A stretch of 64,000 bases of DNA from assembly GCA_014871385.1 (NCBI GenBank), contig CM026423.1, positions 7,664,967 to 7,728,966 of the forward strand, in the 5' to 3' direction. Shown piece after piece: positions 1 to 10,083 of the stretch (positions are counted from its first letter, which is position 1; each line of letters opens with the position of its first letter). Below the pieces are notes generated by a model. That model was not told the DNA's origin. It was given only the letters and a program-made list of their open reading frames with translations, and searched no databases. The stretch comes from Ceratodon purpureus. Lineage: Eukaryota > Streptophyta > Bryopsida > Pseudoditrichales > Ditrichaceae. Made by a program: the position numbers and the translations under genes.

Positions 1-696
1 CCAGATACAATCGTGGATGGAAGCCTGGCTCGGAGGCCCACAAGTTCAATGGGCGCAAAAATAGCTCAACTCCTTAGATCATCAGCAGCGGCGAGGCCTC
101 CACTCAATCGAGCTAGTGGTAGTCGGCGTGGTGCCTCCACCGCCAAGCTAGTCCCCGTGGCGCCAGCTATAGACGAAGCCGTACAGAATGTGGCCCAACG
201 TGGTGCGAAGAAGTCCACAGCCAAGGTTGTTAGGAAACCACCATCACAAGAACCCCGCGGAGGAACACGAAAGTCAAGCAAAAAAACTGGACCTGATCCC
301 CTTCCATTCTATACAGGGTACACTGAAGGGGGGCCTTCTTCTGGAACTGGGGTTGTTCGCACACGCATAAACTTTGAGGATGGCATCACAGCCATCGGTA
401 ATTCCGGAAAGGAGAGGCCTATGAAGCGCCTAGTAAGTGCCAGAGATGGCAATACGGGTGAAGTTTCCGTGCAAGTGCGCAATCTTACATCGGAGGTGGA
501 AGGAGAGGTACAAGCTCCAGTGGTCGGAGCTCCTGAGGATGAAGGTGACAACGAGCACTCAGAGGAGGAAGACCCCGATTGCGATGAGGCGCCAGATGAC
601 GAAGATGTGATAATCCGGCACGAATTGGGGCCCACTGTAGCTCGGAAAAGACAATCTTCACGCAAGAAGAAGCCCCGCAAAGCAAGGAGAGTCTAG
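1..696 (+). CDS. 3' end of an unidentified gene (partial, open at the left edge)
   Basis: The frame is open from base 1 to a TAG at 694-696, so about 231 residues of the C-terminal part are visible and the start lies outside the window. I do not recognise the family. The first half is rich in Ala, Arg and Ser. A long acidic stretch (many Glu/Asp, roughly residues 175-205 of the visible part) is followed by a very basic tail (RKRQSSRKKKPRKARR) that looks like a nuclear localisation signal. This composition suits a nuclear or chromatin-associated disordered tail, but that is inference. GC content is higher than in the spacers, as in the kinase-like gene downstream. It could be the tail of a transposon-borne protein. 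Confidence 0.5.
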   Translation, partial: PDTIVDGSLARRPTSSMGAKIAQLLRSSAAARPPLNRASGSRRGASTAKLVPVAPAIDEAVQNVAQRGAKKSTAKVVRKPPSQEPRGGTRKSSKKTGPDPLPFYTGYTEGGPSSGTGVVRTRINFEDGITAIGNSGKERPMKRLVSARDGNTGEVSVQVRNLTSEVEGEVQAPVVGAPEDEGDNEHSEEEDPDCDEAPDDEDVIIRHELGPTVARKRQSSRKKKPRKARRV

Positions 697-1029
697 ACTG
701 TGGTCACCTTTTTAGCGCATGAAGTAGCAGTAAATCTAAACATAGAATCTACCGGCTAAAAACCAAAAAAAATACTACGTTATTCTTAATGTTTTTTTTT
801 TTTTTTTGGTAGCACCTTCTTATTACGTAGGCTTATACTGTTACTTAGAGTCAACCTAGTTCATTATCTCACACTCGAAGGAATTGTATGGTTGTGCTCT
901 GTATTAATTTTTGTGCGCTAAATGCGGTTAATATATCTCCATTGAGTAATTTCCCAGTGAATTTTTTTGGTATTCTGTTCAATATACGAGTATACCGTAA
1001 CCGAACCTGTACAGTGTATGTAACGCTGC
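697..1029. other. Spacer without recognised gene
   Basis: AT-rich spacer with a run of T residues near 790-807. It ends abruptly where the GC-rich array starts. No convincing coding frame was seen. Confidence 0.5.
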
Positions 1030-1400
1030 CTATCCGGGCGCGTGCACTGGGACGGGCGCGTACAGGAAGGCGCCCGCAGGGGCACGGTGTCGAGCGCGTG
1101 CGCGGGGACGGGCGCGTGCACGGTCACGGGCGCGTACAGCGTGCTCGCGCGTACAGATAACCGGCGCGCGCAGGGGTACGGGCGCGAGCACGCGGGCACG
1201 GGCGCCTGCGGCGTCGGGCGCGCCCGATGTGGGCTGACGGGCGCGCACGTGGGCACGGGCGCGCAAACGCGGGCACGGGCGCGGGCAGTCCCCCGCGCGA
1301 ACGCGGTGGACGGGCGCGTGCAGACGGGCGCATGCGGACGGGCGCGTGTGGAGGCCCTGTGCGCGCGCGTGTACGCGCTTACGGGCGCGAACAGCCGAGG
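1030..1400. repeat. GC-rich degenerate tandem array, motif ACGGGCGCG
   Basis: The 9-mer ACGGGCGCG or a close variant recurs at least twelve times on the plus strand, at irregular spacing of roughly 14-30 bases and joined by short GC-rich linkers. The array ends directly at a TATA-like sequence in front of the kinase-like gene. A second array with the same motif in the opposite orientation lies beyond that gene (3356-3655). Open frames across it on both strands are a by-product of the composition and are not annotated. Confidence 0.8.
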
Positions 1401-1404
1401 GGAG

Positions 1405-1413
1405 CATAAAAGG
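1405..1413 (+). promoter_or_regulatory. Probable TATA box of the kinase-like gene
   Basis: CATAAAAGG sits at the very end of the GC-rich array, about 180 bases before the chosen ATG at 1589. That spacing would allow a 5' leader of about 150 bases. The direct abutment suggests the repeats form the proximal upstream region of this promoter. Confidence 0.45.
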
Positions 1414-1588
1414 CGCCCCTTAACCCTTATTTTCTACTTTTCAAAGTCTCCTCTTCCAGGTGGCTCCTTGTCCTAGCCCGTGACTCCACGTGCTCTGCTT
1501 GGAACTGCAGGAAGTGGGAGCAACCAGATTGGGTGGGGGGGATCTTTTGGTTTTTTTTTTATTGTGTGTCCAGTTCATTATTCCAACT

Positions 1589-3157
1589 ATGTCGGTCTCT
1601 CGCGGATCCGGGAAACGCCCTGCCTACGTAGATCTTGATGCTCCTGTAGAGGATGTGATGGCAACCTCCACAGCACCGACCGTTACAGGCTCAAACCCGT
1701 CATCAAGCTCATCGGGAAAGAAGAACCGGAAGTCGGCGAGTGAGAGGGACCCGGACTACCCACCTCCTCGGTACCAGGAATTCGTTAGAGAGCTAGCATT
1801 GGAGTGGTACGGATGTCGGAAACGGGAGATGATTACCCGTACGTACGTTGAGAAGGGGGAGACCGGAATTAAGGACTTAAAGACCCATTTGGAAGAGTAT
1901 TTGTGGAAGAAGCTGGACCTTTCCGAGAGATATAATGATTGTATTCATTACTTTCATTTCCCTAAGTGGATGGAGCAACAAATAACAACAAACACTACGA
2001 ACATTGTGCATGTCTTTGAGTGTGTCAACAAGAAGCCAAAGGAGGGCTACTCGCGGGCGCAGAAGGAAGAGATAGAGAAGCTCAAATATGTCCAGGATTC
2101 GTGCGCGAGATTCTTGAATAATAAGACGAGGGCGAGGCCATGGCTTGAAGCTGGACTGAAAAGCGCAATGGAGAAGTACTTGTGGGGAGCAGTGGTTGGA
2201 GTTCCGAGAGGGGTCAAGTTGGTTCCGCTGTCAGGCACAAAGGAAGGCGGTTATGGTAAAGTCCGAAAATTACGTATTGTTGGCATGCAAACCATACCTG
2301 AGACTTGTGTCTTTGCGGGGAAGACGTCCAAGGCTCCTGACGAGACCCAGAAGCGGCACGAGACATCAATAGAAGCCATGGTTTGCAGAATTGACCATCC
2401 CGGCGTTATTAAGTTTTTTGCGGTCAATGACTGGACGATGGAAGCCTACACGCTTTGGTGGAATGGGGATTGCCTGCAGAATTTTCTGCACAAGTTCAAT
2501 TCAAATATCGGTGAGGGTACTCAGAACCGTAACATCCACAAGCAGATCGATATGCCCATGGAAACACGTGACCGTGTTAAGGCCTTCCGCACCCATAGGG
2601 CCAAGCTAGCTTGGGCACTCATCTGTATTATGGACCGGGTCCATAAGGGGTATTTGCAGCATAATGACATCTCCCCGGGAAATGTCTTGCTTCACTTCCC
2701 AGAGGATAAAGTGAGCGAGGTTTACATTGGAGTATGCGACTGGGGCCTTGCAAGTCGAGTGTGTGAGACAACTCCTTCAAGGTACGGTTACCCAAGTGAT
2801 GAGGCGCGTACGGAAGCCTTCAAGGAACGTGGTAGTTTTGTGGCTCCGGAGTTGTGGTACACTTATGGTAAGCGAAATTCGGAGACCTCTTATGAAACTG
2901 TAAGGAGGAGACATCTATATACGCAGGCTGCCGATGCGTACTCGGTTGGAGTGGTAGCAAATAAGATTTGGGATAACGAGGACGACTTCGACCTTTTCAA
3001 GGATACAGCGGGGAAGGCTAGATTTGCGGTGGCGTTGAAGGAGCTCACAAATCCCGATCCCAAGAGCCGCTCCACCTTGCGTTTGGTCCACGCTACTCTA
3101 ACAGCCCCTCCCTACAATTTCCAAATCCCAGAGTGTTGTTATCGCAAACATATTTAG
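1589..3157 (+). CDS. Single-exon protein kinase-like protein with a DISxGN-type catalytic loop
   Basis: The 522-residue reading frame has no intron. The ATG at 1589 (MSVSRG) was chosen because the frame upstream of it has no ATG. Residues about 1-60 are Ser-rich and probably disordered; 60-210 form an unrecognised N-terminal region. Kinase landmarks follow: a glycine-rich loop GTKEGGYGKV (about 216-225), a candidate Lys in FAGKTSK (about 243), a catalytic loop HNDISPGNVLL (about 357), a metal-binding DWG (about 383) and VAPELW (about 416). Asp, Asn and Lys are present, so catalysis is possible, but the usual Lys after the catalytic Asp is Ser. The DISxGN pattern recalls fungal FunK1-type kinases more than ordinary plant kinases; this is a pattern comparison only. 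The gene lies between inverted GC-rich arrays, so it may be transposon cargo or a retrogene. Confidence 0.7.
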   Translation: MSVSRGSGKRPAYVDLDAPVEDVMATSTAPTVTGSNPSSSSSGKKNRKSASERDPDYPPPRYQEFVRELALEWYGCRKREMITRTYVEKGETGIKDLKTHLEEYLWKKLDLSERYNDCIHYFHFPKWMEQQITTNTTNIVHVFECVNKKPKEGYSRAQKEEIEKLKYVQDSCARFLNNKTRARPWLEAGLKSAMEKYLWGAVVGVPRGVKLVPLSGTKEGGYGKVRKLRIVGMQTIPETCVFAGKTSKAPDETQKRHETSIEAMVCRIDHPGVIKFFAVNDWTMEAYTLWWNGDCLQNFLHKFNSNIGEGTQNRNIHKQIDMPMETRDRVKAFRTHRAKLAWALICIMDRVHKGYLQHNDISPGNVLLHFPEDKVSEVYIGVCDWGLASRVCETTPSRYGYPSDEARTEAFKERGSFVAPELWYTYGKRNSETSYETVRRRHLYTQAADAYSVGVVANKIWDNEDDFDLFKDTAGKARFAVALKELTNPDPKSRSTLRLVHATLTAPPYNFQIPECCYRKHI

Positions 3158-3256
3158 AAGTAGGCAAGTAGTGACAACAATGTGATATTCTCAGTTCTCC
3201 ATAAGAGGGGACATTTTTTGTAAGTGGTTTACTGCCACAATTTTGCAAAACTTTTC

Positions 3257-3262
3257 AATAAA
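3257..3262 (+). terminator. Polyadenylation signal candidate
   Basis: AATAAA lies 100 bases after the stop codon of the kinase-like gene, before the second GC-rich array begins. The position suits a 3' UTR of about 120 bases. Confidence 0.45.
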
Positions 3263-3355
3263 CATTGCACTTCCCAATTGCCCTCTTCTGAAATACATGC
3301 CCTCTCTTGTCATTTATGATTTTGCCCGATGTCGCTCTTTCCCTACTAACCTGCA

Positions 3356-3655
3356 GCGCTCGCGCCCGACCGCCGGCGCCCGATGCAGCGCACTCGCCCA
3401 AATGCACGCGCCCGATCCAGGCTCGCGCCCACATGACCGCGCCCGATAAGTGTGGTCGCAACCGTCAACTGGATCGCGCCCGCAGCGACGCTCGCGCCCG
3501 TTCGCAGGCGCACGCGCGCGATCGGAACGACGCACGCGCCCTCGCTCTCGCGCACTCCAGCGCGCGCCCGTGACATCGCGTTCGCGCGGACGCTCGCGCC
3601 CGTCGTCCTGCTCGCGCCCACCCGCTCGCGCCCGTAATCGCGCTCGCGCCCGCAC
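3356..3655. repeat. GC-rich degenerate tandem array, motif CGCGCCCG (inverted relative to the first array)
   Basis: GCTCGCGCCCG and variants recur about a dozen times. The core CGCGCCCG is the reverse complement of the CGGGCGCG core at 1030-1400. The array starts about 95 bases after the poly(A) signal of the kinase-like gene and ends in AT-rich sequence. The two arrays therefore bracket the gene as an inverted pair. Confidence 0.8.
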
Positions 3656-4427
3656 TAATTCAGCGCTAGGTAAATTCGTTTTACCCTTACAGTGAGTCAA
3701 CTGGTCAACGCCCTTATGTGACGGACACGGGGGTCTGTCTTGTCACCATGACGGACTAACGGACTAACGGACGGTCGGTCCATTATGACAACCATGCCAA
3801 AGCGGTAACATTTATGAGGTTCTGTAATTTTCATGACATGCGACTCAGGTACCGCTTTCATATTCGAAGTCTAGTTGAGTGTCTAAATTAGAGCCAGCAA
3901 TTTGACTTAGGCCATTTGCCAGATATTCAGGGAAACGCGCCCTAAAAGTGTCGACTTTAAAGAATTGGTTTAAGGAAAAGAACACAACACTCGACACTGA
4001 GTATAAGAACCGAACCTCGGTGTTCTTTTCATTCAGCTCCTGCTCAAACCTTGAGCTTAACCAGTGCACTAAGTCACACTAGAACCGCAGGAATACTCTC
4101 TCTAGTAGAGCTCTTATTATGCTCCCTTAGTGCTCCTGTGGAGCCTGCATACATTGAGTGCCAGCTTTAGAGTTCTAATTTGATTAGTGTGTTTTTCTCT
4201 TGCCAACAGCCTGAGCTAATTTCAGCTCTTATGCTGTGACCGATCGCCATTCATGCTATGTACTAAAAATTCTACCTTCTTGGATTGATATCTCTCTCAT
4301 GGTCCCGGAGTGTACGTAGACTTGCATTAGGTTCCGCTGCCCAGAAGCTGATACGTCCAGACTCCTCTAATCAACTCGGTGCATCAATCCAGCCAAGCTC
4401 AAATAAAACTGATCGCCACCAATCATC
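3656..4427. other. Spacer and probable promoter of the TLC-domain gene
   Basis: No coding frame stands out. A short run of ACGGACTA-type repeats lies near 3750-3780. The last few hundred bases should include the promoter and leader of the gene starting at 4428, but no TATA box could be assigned with confidence. Confidence 0.35.
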
Positions 4428-5594
4428 ATGGCTATCCGGTAAGTAGAAACAGAGACTGAATCTGTACTAGTAGCAGTGTGAGTATATATATTGGGGACTG
4501 CTAATCATTCAGGGTAGGATTTGATATAAATCAACTGAGATTGTTATGAATCTAGTATAGGACCAATGTTGGCCTCTATGATCAACAGTCAATCTTTCAT
4601 CAATCGTTGTGTTATGATACAGTACTTAATATGATTGAAATACTGAGCTTTTCGTTTGGTACGCAACAATGTCACTAGTGGGGCGAACTTACTGACTGAC
4701 AAATGACCATATTGGTGTTGCAGATGGTACACCTTAGCGCCACCAATGGTAGTATACTTCTTCGCCATATTAGTAATCACAAAACTAGCCGAGGCGCTTC
4801 TCTTCCGCTACTGCACAGTCTACCGCGACCACTTATCTTGGCACCAGCGCCGGAAATTCATCGCCCATTGCTGGCTAGCACTCACCGCCGTCGTGGGCTT
4901 CATCATCCAATGCATCGCCTACTTCCCCGCCATCTTCAAAGGAACCGTCGTCCCCAACACCAACGTCCACCTCCTCCTTGGTCTTTCGACCATCATCATC
5001 GTCGTCTACATGCACGACCTGGCCTACACCCGAGCCAACATACCCCTCATGATTCACCACCTATCGACAGCACTCGCACTAGTACTCGTAGTTTTCAGCA
5101 TCAACGACACCAACAGCGTGCAGACATTTCTCATGTTCTCCACCATCATGCTCATGTTCGAGACGCTCTCCGGCACTACCTACATTGCCATGATCCTGCA
5201 CCGGCTCTGGGCGTCGCCCCTGCCGCATCCAATCCGGTACATGTGGGCGGGTCGGTTCATGCGCCTTGCGGCGTGGTGGTTTGTTATCACCAGAGTCTTT
5301 GTTTACACTTTTGCTCTCACGCGGTTCATTCAAGTTGCGAGCAAGGGCCAAAGTAAGCTGGAGTTTGCACCGCCTGGTGAGCTGCCGGTTGTTGCATTGA
5401 TCGGAAATTGGTTCTATGTCTGGGCGTTTTATTTGCCGGTTATGTTCTTAGCGTTGATGTACGCGCATTACCACACCGCTGTTGTGATGTTCAAACTTGC
5501 CAGGCGGTACATTGGTCGAGATGTGAAGCCTCCGGGAGCGTTGGAGGGGATCGTAGTGGTGGAGAGAGATGATAAGGATCTCCTTGCCACTTGA
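4428..5594 (+). CDS. TLC-domain multi-pass membrane protein (two exons)
   Basis: Exon 1 is 4428-4438, encoding MAI and two bases of an Arg codon. The donor at 4439 reads GTAAGT and the acceptor CAG ends at 4723. Exon 2 is 4724-5594 and restores the frame (MAIRWYTLAPP...), giving 293 residues. A branch-point-like CTGAC lies just before the acceptor. About six or seven hydrophobic segments span the chain, and the pair IHH inside a membrane segment (LMIHHLSTAL, near residue 113) matches the conserved His-His region of TLC (TRAM-LAG1-CLN8) domains. Relatives include ceramide synthases and TMEM56/TLCD proteins, generally endomembrane proteins linked to lipids. The length and lack of a homeobox favour the TLCD/TMEM56 side. 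The substrate is not predictable. The exon 2 ATG at 4746 could serve as an alternative start. Confidence 0.75.
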
Positions 5595-6595
5595 GATTTT
5601 TTTGCTTCATTTTTGTTTCGGAGAGTGTAATTACTGTGAAACGAACTGCTAGATTCGGAGAGCAGATTAGGGAGTAGATGGAATGGCAAATAGAATATTT
5701 TTGTTGAAAACTTGAGTTGCTCAAATTGAGCAACATGAGTGAAAATATAAGCTAGTTAGTTGATTAGGTAAACTCGGAATCTCATACACATGAGTGCGAT
5801 CAATGATCGATGTAACCACTTAATTAAAGAGACCTTAGATTCAGATTTAATTTAAAGTTGTCCTGTGTTTTATCAGAGTCCATCCAGTCTTTTACTAGCA
5901 GTGTAGATCTAGCAATGTTTTCTAGAGCTCAATGGTGTATCCAAACTAGTGTGGGAGAAACCTTGTCAGCATTGAAAGTTCAACTATTCTCACTTTCTCA
6001 AACTCTGACCAAGTATTCCTAGTTCTTTGTATTGTTAGACTACCTATATTAAAAATTTGATATCAACCAACTATTCAGTATATGTACAGATTCATGAGTT
6101 TGAGTGAACTCTAATGAACACTGGAGATGAAGGGATACCTGGAAATACTTCCAGAGATCGAAATCAAAATATGTTAAAATCAATGCCGAAAGCTTAAATT
6201 TCCGATTTGCATTGAATTTTGACTCTAGATAGGATCCCATTGATAGCAACCGGTATCGCCTGATGTTGTGATCGCCATGGTGGAGTAGATGTTCTAAGTT
6301 TGAGAAACAAACTTGAGTTATATGATCTCTTTGTCAATGAACACTGTTTTCGTTAAAACGTGAATGGGGATATTAATTGATATGGCAGTTCTACGACTGC
6401 CAAAATGAGGTTCGGAATCCTGAAAATTACTAGATGGGATACGTTAGAGAGTACTCCCTAAACTGCCATAACTGTAAGGAACTGCTAATGTAATGAATTT
6501 TGGACGAGATCGAGGATTGCAACACAATTGTGTTGGCCTTTTTATATACTCGCAAACAGTACATTTTCTTCTTGTATTGACAGTGTGTTGTGTGC
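5595..6595. other. Spacer downstream of the TLC gene
   Basis: AT-rich, without a convincing reading frame, RNA gene or repeat with clear ends. The first 100-200 bases should be the 3' UTR of the TLC gene. Confidence 0.4.
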
Positions 6596-7564
6596 CATGC
6601 TTGTCGTAGATGGCTGACCATTTGCATTGCATTTTCTTCTGTAATCCAAATTCTCTGATTTGTGTATAATGGATGAATCTAATATAGTGGTGCTGTATGC
6701 GAATGCTAGTGGGGGAGCTCAAGACAATGCCAATTGGAATACTTTCAAAAAAATGGGAATTATAATGCCTTAAATCATACATAAATTTACATAATAAGAG
6801 ATCAAATATTTGATCAAATAAAAAAAATATGGATTAAAATTGTAGCCTAAAGGTTATAATTAAATCAGGAATGACATAAAAGAGGAAAATGTAGCTCATT
6901 GAGTAATGCCCAATTGATATCTTTCATGATTTAATCATGAAAATGTCACATATCACCTTTGAATCATATCAAATTATTCTCAAATCATCCTCTAGTATTT
7001 TATGAATCATAAATAACAATCAAAATAATCTAAAATTACAATAAAAATATATGAAATTTTGAAAATTCAAATCTAAAGATTTAAAAAAAAAAATTGGTAA
7101 AAAAAAAACAAAGGTGAAGGGGGTTTAATTAAGGAGGTAAAGGAGTGGAGACAAGGCATGTGAAGGGGTCAAGATCAGGATGCAAAGGGCCCAATGGATG
7201 GAAGGTGGTAACAAACTCTGTCGGAGAGTACCATTTACGTACTGAAATTTTCCTTAAGGATCTTATATCCTAAATCTGACACTAAGCCCTATTTATTTCT
7301 CATTCAAACAGTGTAAACTCTATTTTATTAAAATAATAATAATAAGTGTGTTATTTATAAAATATGTTCCTTAGCAACAATATGAAATTTATGCTTAAAG
7401 TTTCTTATTTTAAATTGTTATAACTTCATCAACCATACCCAATTTTAAAAGCAAATTCTTGCTTTGCTAAAGTTTTAAGGCATTTATTGTTAAAAATTTA
7501 AACGTATGTATATATTATTCAAAAGCCTAATAGGATAATACATATGATGGTAAATAGGTCATGG

Positions 7565-7840
7565 CAATAACCCTCCTTCTTGTCTTAATGATAAAGAGCC
7601 TCCAAACAAGGCATCCATTTGTGAGGGCAAAAGGTCTCGTACAAATATTTTGTTGATGAAGAGAATGTATAAGCTATTTAAAATTAACTTGATAGGTTCC
7701 CCTAATATATTTGAGGTCTATGGTTTAAAAAACAAATCATAAATATAGAGAGAGGGCCACATCCGCTGAAATCAAAATCAAGAGGGAAGGAAAGAGGAAG
7801 GCATGTCCTATCATTAAGGCGAACATGAGCTTTTTTACAA
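7565..7840. mobile_element. Dispersed MITE-like repeat, copy 1 (inside duplication copy A)
   Basis: It begins with CAATAACCCTCCTTCTTGTC and its right half resembles the reverse complement of the left half of the element at 53166-53439, including the purine-rich GGGAAGGAAAGAGGAAGG block. Its length of about 275 bases matches that element. Further relatives are at 10625-10890 and 29384-29541. The ends are approximate. Confidence 0.5.
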
Positions 7841-8195
7841 GGAACAAATAAGATAATAAATCTACAATTTTACCATACATGCAAAAAGGTGACTCCATAG
7901 TATCTATCTTACAATTGAGCATGGTTTGTCTCACTCGACGGTTCCAGGGTGGAATCCGTCGAAGAGACATAAAAGATGCGGTCGATGTGCTCAACGGCAC
8001 GGGTCCCACTAGTATACTAATAAGTATGAGGCCTAGTAGAATCTTTATTATAAACTTTATTGTAATCTTAATAACTATTTTGTTGCACTAAAATTCTGGA
8101 AGAACTTGTTCCTCTAAGTCAAAGTTCAATGGACAAAAACAATGTAATATGAAATATAAAGAAATAGAAAATATGATATAATATAATGTAATACT

Positions 8196-8363
8196 CTAAT
8201 AATAACATAATATACTATAATTTATTGTAAAGAATATTGATGATGCAATTAAATATATCATTACCAAACATATAAATAAGGCTATGATAAATTTCAACAT
8301 GATGCGTACATTTGACCAAGACATTTTCTTTGGGGCGACGTCATTATAAAGTTCATGTATTTG
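8196..8363 (-). pseudogene. Truncated copy of the membrane RING-finger gene
   Basis: On the minus strand the frame reads HELYND..., WSNVRIMLKFII and a hydrophobic segment. These are near-identical in order to the region after the RING in the gene at 11004-11468 (HELYDD, WSNVRIMLKFII). The zinc-binding Cys/His part is absent because the duplicated segment ends at about 8363. It is a fragment left by the duplication rather than a functional gene. Confidence 0.65.
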
Positions 8364-8798
8364 TCTGTTGCGGCAAACTTGACTGACAAGCACCACTTTT
8401 ATTTGTCTATTGTGGCAAAACCTTATTGATGAGCACCTCTAACGCTAGTCATGAGCGACACATTTGCTACTAGTGTTTGCATCACTTGTTGATTCCAGGT
8501 GCGGGGAGAAGAGATGTTAACATATTCAGAATGTGTCAATCCCAGACCCTTCTGAAATGACATTCCTGATCGATTGATGTATATTTGTGTGTAACATTTC
8601 GAATATCTTGGCTTATAATTGAGCACTATAAATTTGATTCATGGGATGCGTGGTGAATTCTGGACTTGTGGAGATGGCACAACAGTATATTGCATGCATT
8701 AGCAGAGCTGGGAGAGCTGGGGTTGCAAAATTTTCATGAACTTGTTGTCTGAATTCAACTGATGCATTTGATGTCCATTTTTTAACCTTGAATCAATA
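8364..8798. other. Spacer
   Basis: Between the duplicated segment and the next element. No gene or structured repeat was recognised. Confidence 0.35.
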
Positions 8799-9871
8799 AG
8801 GTATGAACACCTATTTTCGTCCCTTTAACCTCCAAATGCCTGGGCCTATGACCACTGAAATAGACTTTGACTTTAGATGTTCTACTTTGCTACTATAAAT
8901 AATGTAAAATATGAATTTTTAATTTTTCTTAGTTAGCTACACATGTTATCTACAAGCAATAATTTTATCAAAATTAATGGTTTCATTATATAATTACTAT
9001 AATTTTTCAAATTAAAACAAACAAAGAAAATTCATATCAAATATAGATTATACTAAAAAATTACAAAATATTTACCATAAATGTATATAACAACCAAGAA
9101 CCTTATGTTAGTTACCGTGCTCAAAAATTATGTTTTAATTCAATAATATGATGAAAAAACCTAAAACCGTGGAAAATCAAGAAGTAGCCACGGTTATACC
9201 CCTTCATCCTATACCAGCTATAAATCACTCAATTTTAGGTTTTTGCATTTGAGGTAAACTAATGAAATGTAGCTTAACAAATCTATTTTCCAATCCAAGT
9301 TAAAAGTGTGAAAAATAAGATCATCCCGATAGTCAAAATTGCGTTTCAGCTGTCTGTTTTAAGGAATTTTTGAATACACACACGGTATTGAAGTTTTGGA
9401 CTTTAGGGAGGCACCAAAATTCATGAAATTATTATTTTGAGAATTCATTAATGAGGTTAGATAGATCTTTCTCAACTTTACCACATGAAAAAAAAATGGA
9501 TGAAAATTTATCATTAAGATGATAGTTATGGAACTTGGAAAATTGAGAACAACCACTTTTTGGTCCTTTAGGCGTTTAGGGGTTAAGGAATTCACTATAC
9601 TTGGAGTGGTGGAATGAATGCCTCACTATTTTTCACTAATTAACAATATAGAAAAACAAAGTTTCTCCATTTTTAGGATATTTACAAGCACTTACAATAA
9701 TAACTACAAATTTTAGAAGTGACCAATATAGGTTAACCTACAATTAGACCTACTACTGCATGTACGCATGGGATACATTATGGATAATTATAGGGTGATC
9801 AAATTTCCAGTGGAGCAAGAATCTGACAGGAACGCCTTTGGAAGGGGGGCCGCCTTTAGGTGTTCATACCT
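8799..9871. mobile_element. Non-autonomous terminal-inverted-repeat element, 1.07 kb
   Basis: AGGTATGAACACCTA at 8799-8813 is matched perfectly by its reverse complement at 9857-9871. Both ends are flanked by TA (8797-8798 and 9872-9873), which would be the target duplication of a Tc1/mariner-type insertion. The interior is AT-rich and has no transposase frame. The shorter element at 48197-48554 has the same TA-AGGTA ends, so the two may belong to one superfamily. Confidence 0.65.
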
Positions 9872-10083
9872 TAGTGGCTTCTTAATTGTTTTGTCATTCT
9901 GAATGGAAGACAAAGAGGAAGAAATAAAAAATTATAAAAAATAAAAACTTCTTATTCCATAGAAAACCAAAGTGAATTTAGTGTCTGTTCGATCCACCCC
10001 CAATCCAAAGCCTACATGACAAAGGTATGGAAGTAAATACTCTTGTAGATGCTGACCAACTCTTGACATGGCTAATCATTTGC

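Larger units (their letters stand above)
6596..8363. repeat. Segmental duplication, copy A
   Basis: This stretch matches 10084-11275 in the same order and orientation. Shared blocks include AATCCAAATTCTCT near 6645/10121, GGAATGACATAAAAGAGG near 6868/10337, and long matches at 7560-7720/10610-10760. Copy A is about 0.6 kb longer. It has extra sequence near 6960-7350 and a unique block near 7905-8015. Homology stops inside the RING-finger coding region, leaving only its 3' part in this copy. Confidence 0.75.

Noticed and set aside
1030-1476. Overlapping Arg/Ala/Pro-rich open frames on both strands
   Set aside because: They are created by the GC-rich repeat, occur in several frames at once, and have no motif.
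3314-3700. Arg-rich open frames on both strands of the second GC array
   Set aside because: Same compositional artefact as in the first array; stops are rare in CG-rich repeats.
1-3700. Terminal inverted repeats outside the two GC arrays
   Set aside because: Only weak similarity was found between about 980-1030 and 3655-3700, too little to define element ends.
4703-5356. 217-residue His/Arg/Pro-rich frame overlapping the TLC gene
   Set aside because: It is a shifted-frame shadow; the 4746-5594 frame has membrane segments and the His-His motif and joins exon 1 in frame.
7920-7960. GGTTCCAGGGTGGAATCC as a possible tRNA T-arm
   Set aside because: No acceptor stem, anticodon arm or A/B box spacing was found around it.
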